Shown piece by piece: positions 1 through 7,318 of a stretch of 21,738 nt of DNA. Position numbers and translations under genes: made by a program. The DNA is from a virus. The notes under the pieces were generated by a model. It made no database searches, was not told the DNA's origin, and saw only the letters and a list, made by a program, of their open reading frames with translations. The stretch spans positions 1-21,738 of the IMG/VR virus record IMGVR_UViG_3300042888_000922. The stretch is one strand, 5' to 3'. Position 1 is the stretch's first letter, and every line of letters begins with the position of its first letter.

Positions 1-739
1 GTTGCGCTGCTCCAAGGTTAAGTCCAACAGACGTATCAAACAACTGTGGTGTTCCTGCGCCAATTGCGCCAAGACCCGTGTTGATAAATTGTTGACCTTG
101 TTGATACGACAATGGTGCATTGCTAAGTAAACTGAGACCTGGTTGAGTGTAGAATCCTTGTGCGACATTATAGGCATTCTGCCCTGCTTGTGCTGCCTCG
201 GCACGTTTGCGAGCAAATACATCTTCGCGCCCCATAACTTCAGAAGCGATAGCTGCATTGCCACCTAGTCTCCCAGCTGCTGCAGCCGCTTCACGGGCTG
301 TTTGCTGGTATCCACGCTGTTCTTGTGGGCTAATCATCTGAGACGCTGCTAATGCCCGTTGTGCTTCAGTATTGAAGTTCTGCACCACGCCAGCTTGTTC
401 TGGAGACAACGCTTGCATTAACCCACGGGTCAATCCTGCTTGTCCAGTCATCTGACCTAGTTCTGCTTGGCGAGCTTCACCTAGCCCCATACCAGCTTGT
501 TGTGCTGCTTGATTGCTAAGACCAAAGATTCCTTGTTGTCCACCTGCGCCAGTCAAAAATGATTGGATGTCGCCAAGGTTTAATCCTTGGAATTGTGGAC
601 GGAATTGTTGCTCTTGCAAGAAAATTTGCGGCAAAGATTCTGACATTCCTGAAACGTAACTGCTAATGTCTTTAGCAATATCCATTTTTGGAGCTTTGAC
701 TTTTGGCGTTGATCCCGCAATTCCTGGTATTAATCCCAT
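1..739 (-). CDS. Virion structural protein, 3'-truncated by window edge
   Basis: The frame opens with ATG at 739 and stays open for 246 codons to the left edge, so the C-terminus is missing. The start MGLIPGIAGSTPKVKAP is followed by a Gln/Ala/Gly-rich helical protein with blocks such as TAREAAAAAGRLGGNAA and RKRAEAAQAGQNAYNVAQ. There is no signal peptide and no enzyme motif. Composition and its place as the last of a leftward row of virion genes fit an internal-virion or tail-associated protein of short-tailed phages; this is inferred from context, as no named family was recognised. It begins 3 bp after the stop of the 110-aa gene upstream, so it is probably on the same late transcript. Confidence 0.75.
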   Translation of the reverse strand, partial: MGLIPGIAGSTPKVKAPKMDIAKDISSYVSGMSESLPQIFLQEQQFRPQFQGLNLGDIQSFLTGAGGQQGIFGLSNQAAQQAGMGLGEARQAELGQMTGQAGLTRGLMQALSPEQAGVVQNFNTEAQRALAASQMISPQEQRGYQQTAREAAAAAGRLGGNAAIASEVMGREDVFARKRAEAAQAGQNAYNVAQGFYTQPGLSLLSNAPLSYQQGQQFINTGLGAIGAGTPQLFDTSVGLNLGAAQ

Positions 740-742
740 AAT

Positions 743-1075
743 TTATCGTAGTTTAGAGTAAAAGGCTTTCATGCTCAACAAGCGATTGCGACTTGATTGT
801 TTGAAGTCGCGCCGAAAAGCGATGTATTTGTATTTGTTTTTAAAAGGTTTAAGCGCATCCAACATGTTTCCACAACACATAGTAACGTAAAGTGTATCCG
901 ATTCTTCAAACGTAACAGCTTCTTCAAGATTCTTGCTGCTGGCGTGGAATCCCATAGCGAAAGCATATGGAGTAGAAACAACAATGCCATGACACAAATG
1001 CCAACCAATAAGGCTTTGAATGTCGATGTTGTTTGATTCATAAAGGTTAAGAACTATGGTGAGGTGTGGATTCAT
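743..1075 (-). CDS. Small conserved-type phage protein in virion gene cluster
   Basis: This encodes 110 aa starting MNPHLTIVLNLYES. The ATG overlaps the TGA of the 327-aa fibre-like gene in an ATGA junction (1072-1075), which fixes the start and suggests translational coupling. The protein is mixed alpha/beta with a basic C-terminus (KYKYIAFRRDFKQSSRNR) and two adjacent Cys in MCCGN. No signal peptide or transmembrane segment was seen. Small alpha/beta proteins, some acetyltransferase-like, often sit between tail genes in podoviruses, but no acetyl-CoA motif is visible here, so the function is left open. Confidence 0.7.
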   Translation of the reverse strand: MNPHLTIVLNLYESNNIDIQSLIGWHLCHGIVVSTPYAFAMGFHASSKNLEEAVTFEESDTLYVTMCCGNMLDALKPFKNKYKYIAFRRDFKQSSRNRLLSMKAFYSKLR

Positions 1076-2055
1076 CCAATGATTGCTACGCTATTGCACT
1101 CAGCATCAATCGCAGTGCTAGACGTATTGACGGTCAAGATTCGTGCGCATTGTGCGTTGTATGGAGAGCCAGATAGAATGTCATTACCAGAAGTTGTTGC
1201 AAAAGCTTTAGCCTCACTACAAGTTCCTAGCACGGAAAAGTTTGCATTTGGCAGAGCCACAGAGAAATTGGCAACATAGTAACCGTCTGCTGGTGAATCG
1301 CTTGTTGATGGAGGAATAACTGGACTAGGGGCAGCAGCGGAAACGCATGAGATATTGCCACTAGATTTAATTTCCTTCCTCAATAATGTTACTGTTCCAG
1401 TTCCAGTTGCAGACGCTGCACTTGTTACTGTGAAGATGTTTGCATCGGTAACTGTAGCTACTTGATAAAGTCCATCTGGAGCAACTGTTCCAGTTCCGAC
1501 AGTGAAATCAATAAAAACAAGGTTTCCAGCAATCAATCCATGTCCAGTTACTGTAACCGTAACAGTTGTTCCAGATCTAGAGAATGTTCCAGCAAGGTCT
1601 GCATTTGCAGTTGCATCAAAATTAGCCCATGCTCTCACGCCGTAAACTGGAGCAGTGCCAGTCTGCGCTCCACTGAGCTTAGGTGCTGTCACATTGGCAT
1701 CCAGAATCTTGGCAGTAGTCACGTTAGCATCAAGGATGTTGGCAGTTGCCACAGTAATCCCTACTGGTAATGCCTCCGATGCTAGCTTGGACAGCGAGAT
1801 TGCAGCAGTTGCGCCAATCTTCACATTGGTAATAACTCCAGCCGCAATAGCGTTAGCAGTAACCGCATCAACACCCATCTCATTTGATGTGATCCCAGAT
1901 GTTGCCACTTTAATTTGACCCGAACCGTTTAATGCAAGGGTTCCATTGGCTAATGCAGAAGAAATAAATTCAGTCTGGTCGATGATATTGTTCATCAACG
2001 TGCTGGTAATAACCTCGTTGTTTGCAAAAGTGTGCGTTGTATTTACTACTCCCAT
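1072..2055 (-). CDS. Tail fibre or spike-like virion protein with GHGL domain
   Basis: This is a 327-aa Ala/Thr/Val-rich protein. Residues about 10-130 carry short fibre-type repeats (VDAVTANAIAAGVITNVKI, ANILDANVTTAKILDANVT). Residues about 153-224 form a beta-rich domain with a TGHGL motif and a NIFTV strand, the same kind of domain repeated in the adjacent 815-aa protein. The C-terminal third has several Cys and looks like a virion tip or receptor-facing part. The gene starts 1 bp after the stop of the 815-aa gene and ends in an ATGA overlap with the next gene. A fibre or spike role is inferred from composition, repeats and neighbours. Confidence 0.7.
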   Translation of the reverse strand: MGVVNTTHTFANNEVITSTLMNNIIDQTEFISSALANGTLALNGSGQIKVATSGITSNEMGVDAVTANAIAAGVITNVKIGATAAISLSKLASEALPVGITVATANILDANVTTAKILDANVTAPKLSGAQTGTAPVYGVRAWANFDATANADLAGTFSRSGTTVTVTVTGHGLIAGNLVFIDFTVGTGTVAPDGLYQVATVTDANIFTVTSAASATGTGTVTLLRKEIKSSGNISCVSAAAPSPVIPPSTSDSPADGYYVANFSVALPNANFSVLGTCSEAKAFATTSGNDILSGSPYNAQCARILTVNTSSTAIDAECNSVAIIG

Positions 2056-2056
2056 A

Positions 2057-4504
2057 TTATTTTTGTGAGATGATTTGTCGGTTTGTCACAGAGCCTGTAA
2101 CTTTTATAGACGTGATTTTAGGGGAACCGATTGTCCGTGTCAAGGTTAGCGTTCCCAGATAGCCTCTGATACCTCCAAGACGGAAGCGAATGTTGCCAGT
2201 CTCGTCCTCGTTGGTAGATCCTGTGCCAAGCACTACGCCATCAAGAAACATAGTTGTCGTTCCGATGCTCTGATTGTTGTCTGGATCTTCTGCTGCGAAG
2301 GAAATATCATACTCGCCTAGACCACCATCGACACATTGCATGGTGATTTGCCCATCTGTGAAGCGTTTACGGTCAAGATTGCCCAGCGCATAGCCTCTAG
2401 TTGTCAAAGATGACTGAATTGGGAAGTCGGTTACTTCGCCAGCAGACACTAAGCTATCGTTAGATATCTCTCTCACCTCTAATTCATGCACTCCACCCAG
2501 GGATGTCACGGCATAAATGCTGTTTCGCTCGGATGCGCTGCCAATAATTAGGTTTTTGATGATAAAATCACCAGCACCGAACGTATCTATAGACTCCCAT
2601 CCTTTGTTTAGGAAGTTAAAGATCAAGATCGTGTTGTTTCCAATAGCATCGTTAGCTCCTGCAATGGAATCTAAGGCTACAGCAAGGTAATATCGGTTAT
2701 TGAACAGAGTTCCAACCGCCTCAGCAGCTAGATTCTTGTTGATTCTGTCAATATACGGCTGGATGTTTTTAGAAATAGGCTCATCTGCACCGCGAAGGTT
2801 GTAGTCATTTAAGAACTCAACAGCATACACACCTTCATCCGAAAGGAAAAACATAGCATTGCCTTTCATAACAACGCTTTTCTTAGCTAAGCACCCAACT
2901 TCGTTAGTCAGCGCAGTCACACGGGTGTCATTTAAGCTCCCAGTAGTGCCGCTGATAAGGTGCAAGCTATTGCGATTAAGGACAACTAACTTGTCGTCGT
3001 AAAATCCCTGCATTGCCACAAGGTAATCTGCCGTGCCGCCAGTAATTCGGAACTGATTGGCAATCTGGTCAAACGTGTGGCTATCTAAAATGTCCGATAC
3101 AGCAATCTCGTCGGTGATATTTCTATCTGTGTAAACAGGTGCATTATACGTTCCGCTTGGAGCATAGTAAAATGGCACCCATAATCTACGTTGGAAGTAA
3201 ACACCCCATGGTGGAGCAGGTTGATGGATGAATCCTAGACCTTCGCTGAAGCGTCCACCGAACTCAACTTGCAATCCACCACCAAGGGTAGTTAAATTAC
3301 CCACAGGGGCGATAAAGGAGATATTGGTAGTGGTAGCACTAAGCACCTCGAAAGACTTGCCAGAAATAGCACTGAACTCAGGGACGGTAGTCTCGTAGAT
3401 AACAATGGTGTCTCCAGCTACAATCGTTGTATTCCCTGTAACTGTGAGGCTTACTACGCCACCAGATACTGACCCATTATTTCCAACAGTAGTAAATACC
3501 TGTGGTTGCGTGTATGTTCCTCCAGGAACAAGCGTGAACCCAGATTTCAACACAGCATCCGTAACCCCAAATGTTTCAGTTTGAGATGATGTGAATATGT
3601 AGGTAAACGTATCCTTGCTGGTAACAGAATCAACTGTAAATGTTCCATTCGCTGGAATATCAGGAGATACAGCTGTAAGCCCACTGACGACAATAGTGTC
3701 TCCAGCAGTTAACCCATGATCTCTTACACGCATGGTAACGTCGGTAGTTCCTGCCTGACTTGCACTCTCAATCTGACGACCATTAGGGAACCACTCAAAT
3801 CCTTGGAATCCACCACGGAACAGATACACACGATCAAACGCTTGTATCATCTCTGTGTCTCCCGTTAAGGACTGACCTTCTGGATATTCAATATCCTGTG
3901 TAGTATAGCCATCCAGATCCACCAAGATTGCCTTCGTGTCCAACGCCAGCACAATGCTCTCTGCATTCCCTGTGTTTGGATCACTGAACAAGCAAGACGC
4001 TCTGACGTTAACGTTGGCAGCATCGTTGATAGGTGTTCCTGATAAGGTTCCAGTTGTTGTGGTAATAGTAGTCAACCCAGGCACTGAATACGTCAACGTG
4101 TTTACGCTAGCAACGGTGAGTGCAAAGTCACCAACCATAGAGACATTACCAACAAGTCCAGCTACGCGAGCTAGTGCTGTTTCACCTAAAGCAAACCCGT
4201 GACCTGTAATCGTAATCGTAACCACGCCAGCAGTAACACTCGCAGCAGTAATGCTTTTAGCTGAATCAATCAGAAAAAACGGAATCGTAAGTGGACTACC
4301 ACCGCTTGTCAGAGAGCTTGTCCTAGCGACAACTCCCTTGCGAGGCTTCCAATATCCTTCCATCCTGCCGTTCAACGACTCACGCACCTCACCAACTTCT
4401 AGCTGGTTCAACTGCAATCGCTGATTCACACTCAGAAACCCACCATCCCCATCTGAGGATTGGGCTTCGTCCATCGCACTGCCACTCTGTGCAAACTGAC
4501 TCAT
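2057..4504 (-). CDS. Large tail protein, tail-nozzle (tubular B/stabilisation) type
   Basis: This is an 815-aa protein. The N-terminus (residues 23-60, FLSVNQRLQLNQLEVGEVRE then GYWKPRKG) resembles the opening of large phage tail proteins that list virion genes with a start-up 'NGR...RKG' segment. Three beta-rich domains of about 70 residues follow at roughly 86-156, 245-315 and 343-411, with TGHGF, RDHGL and TGNTT at equivalent places. The second half (VVLNRNSLHLISGT, GNAMFFLSDEGVYAV, NNRYYLAVAL, ILIFNFLNKGWES) reads as repeated beta blades, as in tail-nozzle proteins like T7 gp12. The start at 4504 overlaps the previous stop by one base (TAATG). Role assigned from fold-like patterns, not a proven homologue. 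Confidence 0.75.
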   Translation of the reverse strand: MSQFAQSGSAMDEAQSSDGDGGFLSVNQRLQLNQLEVGEVRESLNGRMEGYWKPRKGVVARTSSLTSGGSPLTIPFFLIDSAKSITAASVTAGVVTITITGHGFALGETALARVAGLVGNVSMVGDFALTVASVNTLTYSVPGLTTITTTTGTLSGTPINDAANVNVRASCLFSDPNTGNAESIVLALDTKAILVDLDGYTTQDIEYPEGQSLTGDTEMIQAFDRVYLFRGGFQGFEWFPNGRQIESASQAGTTDVTMRVRDHGLTAGDTIVVSGLTAVSPDIPANGTFTVDSVTSKDTFTYIFTSSQTETFGVTDAVLKSGFTLVPGGTYTQPQVFTTVGNNGSVSGGVVSLTVTGNTTIVAGDTIVIYETTVPEFSAISGKSFEVLSATTTNISFIAPVGNLTTLGGGLQVEFGGRFSEGLGFIHQPAPPWGVYFQRRLWVPFYYAPSGTYNAPVYTDRNITDEIAVSDILDSHTFDQIANQFRITGGTADYLVAMQGFYDDKLVVLNRNSLHLISGTTGSLNDTRVTALTNEVGCLAKKSVVMKGNAMFFLSDEGVYAVEFLNDYNLRGADEPISKNIQPYIDRINKNLAAEAVGTLFNNRYYLAVALDSIAGANDAIGNNTILIFNFLNKGWESIDTFGAGDFIIKNLIIGSASERNSIYAVTSLGGVHELEVREISNDSLVSAGEVTDFPIQSSLTTRGYALGNLDRKRFTDGQITMQCVDGGLGEYDISFAAEDPDNNQSIGTTTMFLDGVVLGTGSTNEDETGNIRFRLGGIRGYLGTLTLTRTIGSPKITSIKVTGSVTNRQIISQK

Positions 4505-4758
4505 TATGCGTAGTAAGCAATAACGGCTCCGCTAGTTAAGTTAATCGAACTAAATCTTCCACCAATGCCAATTCCAGCAGGAACTGTCACTCCAGAAATA
4601 TTGGAAAGATCATCAATGTTGCTACTGGTGATATCGTTAAACACTGCGTCTGTAATGACTTGAATCCAACGCCAATTACCATCAATCTGGCCTGTTGTTT
4701 CGTCAATGTATAAACCTCCACCTTGGCCTTGCATGTTATAATCTGCTGGATTCCCCAT
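4504..4758 (-). CDS. Small virion-cluster protein, 84 aa
   Basis: Starting from ATG at 4758 (MGNPADYNMQGQGG) this gives 84 aa. An upstream in-frame ATG at 4839 would add 27 residues, but those would span the 4798-4826 palindrome, so the shorter start is preferred. The C-terminus (GGRFSSINLTSGAVIAYYA) matches the ending style of small phage proteins found beside head and tail genes, in which a short beta-rich tail carries a 'FSSIxLxSG' segment. It is the first gene of this leftward cluster, facing away from the HNH gene. Function unknown; a minor virion or assembly part is likely. Confidence 0.65.
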   Translation of the reverse strand: MGNPADYNMQGQGGGLYIDETTGQIDGNWRWIQVITDAVFNDITSSNIDDLSNISGVTVPAGIGIGGRFSSINLTSGAVIAYYA

Positions 4759-4797
4759 AATTTTGTTGACTAAATGTTGATTTGAACTATAATAAAC

Positions 4798-4826
4798 CCG
4801 ATCCAACGAATGAGTCGAAGGATCGG
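4798..4826. promoter_or_regulatory. 29-bp imperfect palindrome between divergent genes
   Basis: CCGATCC (4798-4804) pairs with GGATCGG (4820-4826). Inside, CGA and TCG also pair, separated by AA on both sides and an ATGAG centre. It lies between the leftward virion cluster and the rightward HNH gene, next to a TATTAT-like -10 for the leftward genes (about 4786-4791). It could be an operator or a hairpin in the 5' leader of the virion mRNA. Confidence 0.45.
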
Positions 4827-4904
4827 AAACCTCAAACATGTATCAGCATGCAGGAAGCAAGTCAATTAGTATTTGAATTTAAGAAAAATGTCAACCTTTT
4901 TTTG

Positions 4905-5501
4905 GTGAGGCATAAAAGATGGGACACACGAGCCGATGGTAAAGTTTTTTGGCAGTATTCTCACGGCAAAGAACGGTGGATTACTTTAGACTCAGCAATT
5001 AGACAAAATGAGTCAATAAAAAAAGCTGCCAGCAAGCAAAGATTAAAAAACCCAGAAAAATGTTTATTGGCAAATAAACAATGGCGAGATAAGAATAAAG
5101 ATAAGCACTGCGAAAACGCTAGGAATTATTATCAAAAAAATAAAACACATGCCAATGAGGTTAAGCGCAAAAGACGAATGTATAGACGCTACTCAGATCC
5201 ATTGTATGCGTTTAACCAAGCAGTAAGATCTTTAATCTCACGAGCATTCAAAAATAAGAATTACAAAAAAACCTCACAAGCACGTGTTATTATCGGCTGT
5301 GACTGGGATGAACTAGCTAAGCATATTGAATCCAAATTCTCCGATGGCATGAACTGGGCTAATCGTGGGCAATGGCACATAGATCATATTATCCCATTAT
5401 CTTCAGCGCAAACCGCCGATGATGTTTTTCGGCTAAATCATTACACTAATCTCCAGCCCTTGTGGGCATTAGATAATTTGCAAAAGGGAGCAAAATACTA
5501 G
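4905..5501 (+). CDS. HNH endonuclease, probable free-standing homing type (copy 1)
   Basis: This encodes 198 aa from GTG at 4905 (VRHKRWDTRADGKVFWQY), chosen because it lines up with MRHKRGDKRIDGKLFWQY, the start of the paralogue at 16410. In-frame ATGs at 4848 and 4782 are alternatives. The middle is Lys-rich and helical (DNA-contacting). The C-terminal HNH core is WHIDHIIP followed by RLNHYTNLQPLW, with the expected His-Asp-His, Asn and Asn residues. Such genes cut DNA at specific sites and spread between phages. It stands alone, opposite in strand to the virion genes, and is A-rich compared with the early genes, in keeping with acquisition. Confidence 0.88.
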   Translation: MRHKRWDTRADGKVFWQYSHGKERWITLDSAIRQNESIKKAASKQRLKNPEKCLLANKQWRDKNKDKHCENARNYYQKNKTHANEVKRKRRMYRRYSDPLYAFNQAVRSLISRAFKNKNYKKTSQARVIIGCDWDELAKHIESKFSDGMNWANRGQWHIDHIIPLSSAQTADDVFRLNHYTNLQPLWALDNLQKGAKY

Positions 5502-5575
5502 CAGTGCCTCAACTGATTTATACGCCTTGTAAATCGTAGCTAATAGGGCTGCTCATGCGCGTGTTTTATCATTTT
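5500..5575 (+). terminator. Possible structured 3' end of the HNH gene
   Basis: The outer arms AGCAG (5500-5504) and CTGCT (5549-5553) pair, and an inner perfect 6-bp stem GATTTA (5515-5520)/TAAATC (5530-5535) lies within. A U-rich stretch (GTTTTATCATTTTG, 5561-5574) follows. It starts at the HNH stop codon. The stem is weaker than a classical terminator. Confidence 0.35.
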
Positions 5576-5597
5576 GTGGGGATTTGTCAAGTAGCCA

Positions 5598-5650
5598 TTT
5601 AGGCATTTTTTCGGAGGGTGAAGTTTCCCCTTTAGGCATTTTTTCGGAGG
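5598..5650. repeat. Perfect 20-bp direct repeat, 33-bp period
   Basis: TTTAGGCATTTTTTCGGAGG occurs at 5598-5617 and again at 5631-5650 with no mismatch. The 13 bp between them are GTGAAGTTTCCCC. The repeat is in the gene-free region before the tandem repeats. No function is known; a protein-binding site pair or recombination scar is possible. Confidence 0.8.
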
Positions 5651-5683
5651 CTAGGGAACCAATAGCTATATCCGTAGCCACCG

Positions 5684-5706
5684 CCCCCGCGACCCCCTCC
5701 CCCCCC
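5684..5706 (-). other. G-quadruplex-capable tract on the minus strand
   Basis: The plus strand has C runs of 5, 5 and 8 (5684-5688, 5693-5697, 5699-5706). The minus strand therefore has G8, G5 and G5 separated by 1-4 bases, enough for four G-triplets. It sits at the edge of the tandem-repeat block, which suits a replication or transcription pause site. Confidence 0.5.
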
Positions 5707-5715
5707 TGTTCATCC

Positions 5716-5810
5716 GCACACTACTCACCCGCACACCACACTGTTCATCCGAACACTACTCACCTGAACAGCACTCATGTGCACACCACTCATGCGAACA
5801 CCAAACAAAT
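5716..5810. repeat. Tandem 15-bp repeats (about six units)
   Basis: Units begin with GCACAC or GAACA(C/G) and continue to ACTCA: 5716, 5731 (a 20-bp variant), 5751, 5766, 5781 and 5796 (last one diverged). An example is GAACACTACTCACCT. The strand is strongly C/A rich, unlike the genes around it. They lie between the divergent leftward and rightward gene blocks, next to the 26-bp repeats. Iterons of a replication origin are the likeliest reading; a protein-coding role is doubtful. Confidence 0.75.
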
Positions 5811-5812
5811 CA

Positions 5813-6092
5813 AACGTTCGCTTGAATCACCCGCTTGCATCGCCTGGCACGACAGCACCGGCACGACAGCACGACAGCGCCGGCACGCTCTCATCGCCTG
5901 ACATATCGCCTCGAGATAGCACCGGCACAATAGCGCCGTCCACACGTCCGAACCTGCACCGCTCACGCATCCAACGATCGCTTGAATCACTCGCTTACTT
6001 GCCAGCACGCCCGCATGAAACGTACGTATGAAACACCCGCTCGAACGGCTCGAGATCACCACGTGAAACGCTCGTTTTAATCACTCGCTTGC
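5813..6092. repeat. Four dispersed imperfect 26-bp repeats
   Basis: Copies lie at 5813-5838, 5973-5998, 6019-6044 (most diverged) and 6067-6092. Shared features are an AACG start, a TTGAATCAC-like centre and a CGCTT-like end. The starts are 160, 46 and 48 bp apart. Between the first two is a second short repeat, GGCACGACAGC (5846 and 5860, with a partial third copy at 5870). No convincing gene spans this block. It probably binds a phage protein, such as a replication initiator or regulator. Confidence 0.7.
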
Positions 6093-6134
6093 TTGTCCTG
6101 GTATCGCATCAAATCTAACAAGAAAATTATTTAC

Positions 6135-6164
6135 TTGACATGTTTTAGAAATGCTGTGTAAACT
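6135..6164 (+). promoter_or_regulatory. Probable rightward early promoter
   Basis: A perfect -35 TTGACA (6135-6140) is followed after 18 bp by TAAACT (6159-6164), with TGTG just before the -10. The start would be near 6171, just upstream of two GTTGATAA boxes at 6181 and 6196. It would drive the rightward early genes with a leader of about 360 nt. Confidence 0.6.
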
Positions 6165-6180
6165 TGAACAGGAAACAACG

Positions 6181-6205
6181 GTTGATAATGCTTGGGTTGA
6201 TAACG
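6181..6205. promoter_or_regulatory. Paired GTTGATAA boxes (operator candidates)
   Basis: GTTGATAATG (6181-6190) and GTTGATAACG (6196-6205) are direct repeats 15 bp apart, about 10 bp downstream of the predicted start of the early promoter. A third copy forms a palindrome at 6396-6408. Shared boxes at two opposed promoters suggest one regulator controls both. Confidence 0.5.
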
Positions 6206-6230
6206 TCTCATGCCTGGTGATTAAATCCGA

Positions 6231-6359
6231 TTATTGGTGATATTCTTTTAGGAGAGCGAATAGATTTTCTGAGATGCTTTCCCCGATGCTTTCCCCTCGC
6301 TGATTCTCTGCCAGATCATCCCTGAAATTGATGCTTTGTTCCTCGCTTTCCTTGCTCAT
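6231..6359 (-). CDS. Possible small acidic protein, 42 aa
   Basis: ATG at 6359 gives MSKESEEQSINFRDDLAENQ, then a Glu-rich helical tail ending LLKEYHQ. It has its own leftward promoter candidate, with -10 TAAGAT (6379-6384) and -35 TTGATT overlapping a palindrome. No Shine-Dalgarno sequence is seen. It lies opposite to the early transcript, in the position where phages often place a small regulator, but no DNA-binding motif is visible. A longer reading from 6503 would run through the promoter and is less likely. Confidence 0.35.
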   Translation of the reverse strand: MSKESEEQSINFRDDLAENQRGESIGESISENLFALLKEYHQ

Positions 6360-6378
6360 TCTGTGCAATGCTGAAAAA

Positions 6379-6408
6379 ATCTTATGCAATAAAGCGTTGA
6401 TAATCAAC
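6379..6408 (-). promoter_or_regulatory. Leftward promoter overlapping a palindromic operator
   Basis: On the minus strand TTGATT (6407-6402) and TAAGAT (6384-6379) are 17 bp apart. The -35 lies inside GTTGATAATCAAC (6396-6408), an inverted repeat with the same GTTGATAA box found at 6181 and 6196. Binding there would block this promoter. Confidence 0.45.
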
Positions 6409-6532
6409 AAAAAACAAGAAAAGCGAAAATATTTGTTAAAATGTTGTGGACATTGTGAGCAAATCCGATATCTTTCGCCTGTCGCCGCGATTGGCGATCG
6501 CAACTAGTCAAACCTTGAATATATACTCGAAA

Positions 6533-7243
6533 ATGAAAAATAACACTTACATCCTGCATGAAGGAACAAAAAACGGTCAGCGCTATTTCGTTGCAGCATC
6601 TGGTTTCACCCGTGAATCGCAAAACCGTAAGACGGGGGATATGATCCAAATTTGGATCATGCTCACTGACGTCAACCCTGTCGCTGCAGTGCAATCCGGT
6701 TTAGATGCCGTGACGATTTGCGAGGGTTGCCCCTTTGCCTCTGGTAACGGCTGCTACGTTAATGTTGGACAATCTCCTTTGGCCATCTGGAAATCATACC
6801 ACAGCGGAAATATGCCCAAGCTCATGCCTAAAGACTACGTAAAAGCATTTAAGGGTGAGAAGGTACGCTTCGGAGCATATGGCAACCCGACTTTAATTCC
6901 CCTTTCCATGGTGAAAGCAATTGCTAAGGTTAGCGCAGGATGGACAGGATATTTCCACAACTGGAAAACCATGCCTGCTGCCAAACGTAACGCTTACAAT
7001 CAATTCTTCATGGTCAGCACAGAAACAGCCTCGAGCCTCGAGCTTGCTAATTCTTTGCAATTGCGAGTATTCCACGTCTCACCCGTACAACCTGCTAACA
7101 CTGTGGAGTGTCTCGCTGATTCTCGAGGGCTGACATGCGCGCAATGCCAACTATGCCAAGGTTGGAGCAAACCAGCTAAAAGCGTATGGATTAATCCGCA
7201 TGGCAGTAAAACAGCCAAGGCATCTGCAGCAGCTATGGCATAA
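6533..7243 (+). CDS. Cys-motif phage protein of unknown function, 236 aa
   Basis: The start MKNNTYILHEGTKNGQRYF (ATG 6533) is preferred over ATG 6446 because relatives I recall from phages and plasmids begin with a similar 'ILHxG...YVAASG' segment. Visible blocks are CEGCPFASGNGCYVNVGQ, then VRFGAYGNP (about residue 110), WTGYFHNWK, FMVSTETA and a second Cys set CLADSRGLTCAQCQLC. Two Cys clusters suggest metal or Fe-S binding. The function of this family is unknown to me. It is the first gene of the rightward early block, with no Shine-Dalgarno sequence. Its stop is directly followed by the first hammerhead ribozyme; the last coding bases (TGGCA, 7236-7240) may pair into the ribozyme's outer stem. 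Confidence 0.85.
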   Translation: MKNNTYILHEGTKNGQRYFVAASGFTRESQNRKTGDMIQIWIMLTDVNPVAAVQSGLDAVTICEGCPFASGNGCYVNVGQSPLAIWKSYHSGNMPKLMPKDYVKAFKGEKVRFGAYGNPTLIPLSMVKAIAKVSAGWTGYFHNWKTMPAAKRNAYNQFFMVSTETASSLELANSLQLRVFHVSPVQPANTVECLADSRGLTCAQCQLCQGWSKPAKSVWINPHGSKTAKASAAAMA

Positions 7244-7252
7244 CTCACGCAA

Positions 7253-7303
7253 GCCACTGATGATTCTCTGGCAAGAGATGAAACGCCCTACGGGGCGTAT
7301 GGC
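7253..7303 (+). ncRNA. Type I hammerhead self-cleaving ribozyme, copy 1
   Basis: All parts of a hammerhead are present in order. Stem I 5' arm GCCA (7253-7256); core CTGATGA (7257-7263); stem II of 5 bp closed by a GGCA loop (7265-7278), with a T/T mismatch at its base (7264/7279); core GAAA (7280-7283); stem III CGCCC/GGGCG with a TACG loop (7284-7297); T7298 and cleavage base A7299; stem I 3' arm TGGC (7300-7303). A7283 pairs with T7298 as the family requires. Stem I is open to the flanks, so type I. An outer helix TGGCA (7236-7240)/TGCCA (7306-7310) could extend stem I. Predicted cut is 3' of A7299, leaving 19 nt before the next ATG. The lower mismatch may reduce activity. Confidence 0.88.
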
Positions 7304-7318
7304 AATGCCACACACAAC

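Noticed and set aside
5716-5810. CRISPR array
   Set aside because: The repeats are 15 bp with no spacers and there are no cas genes.
5584-6062. Three overlapping open frames of 84-105 codons across the repeat region
   Set aside because: They follow from the C/A-rich repeats, overlap each other on both strands and encode low-complexity His/Thr/Ser or Arg strings with no known motif.
6481-6503. GCGATCGC, like the cyanobacterial HIP1 element
   Set aside because: It occurs once here with a neighbouring inverted copy, so it says nothing firm about the host.
5500-6530. tmRNA or integrase attachment site in the gene-free region
   Set aside because: No tRNA-like end, no integrase gene in the window and no matching core at a second place.
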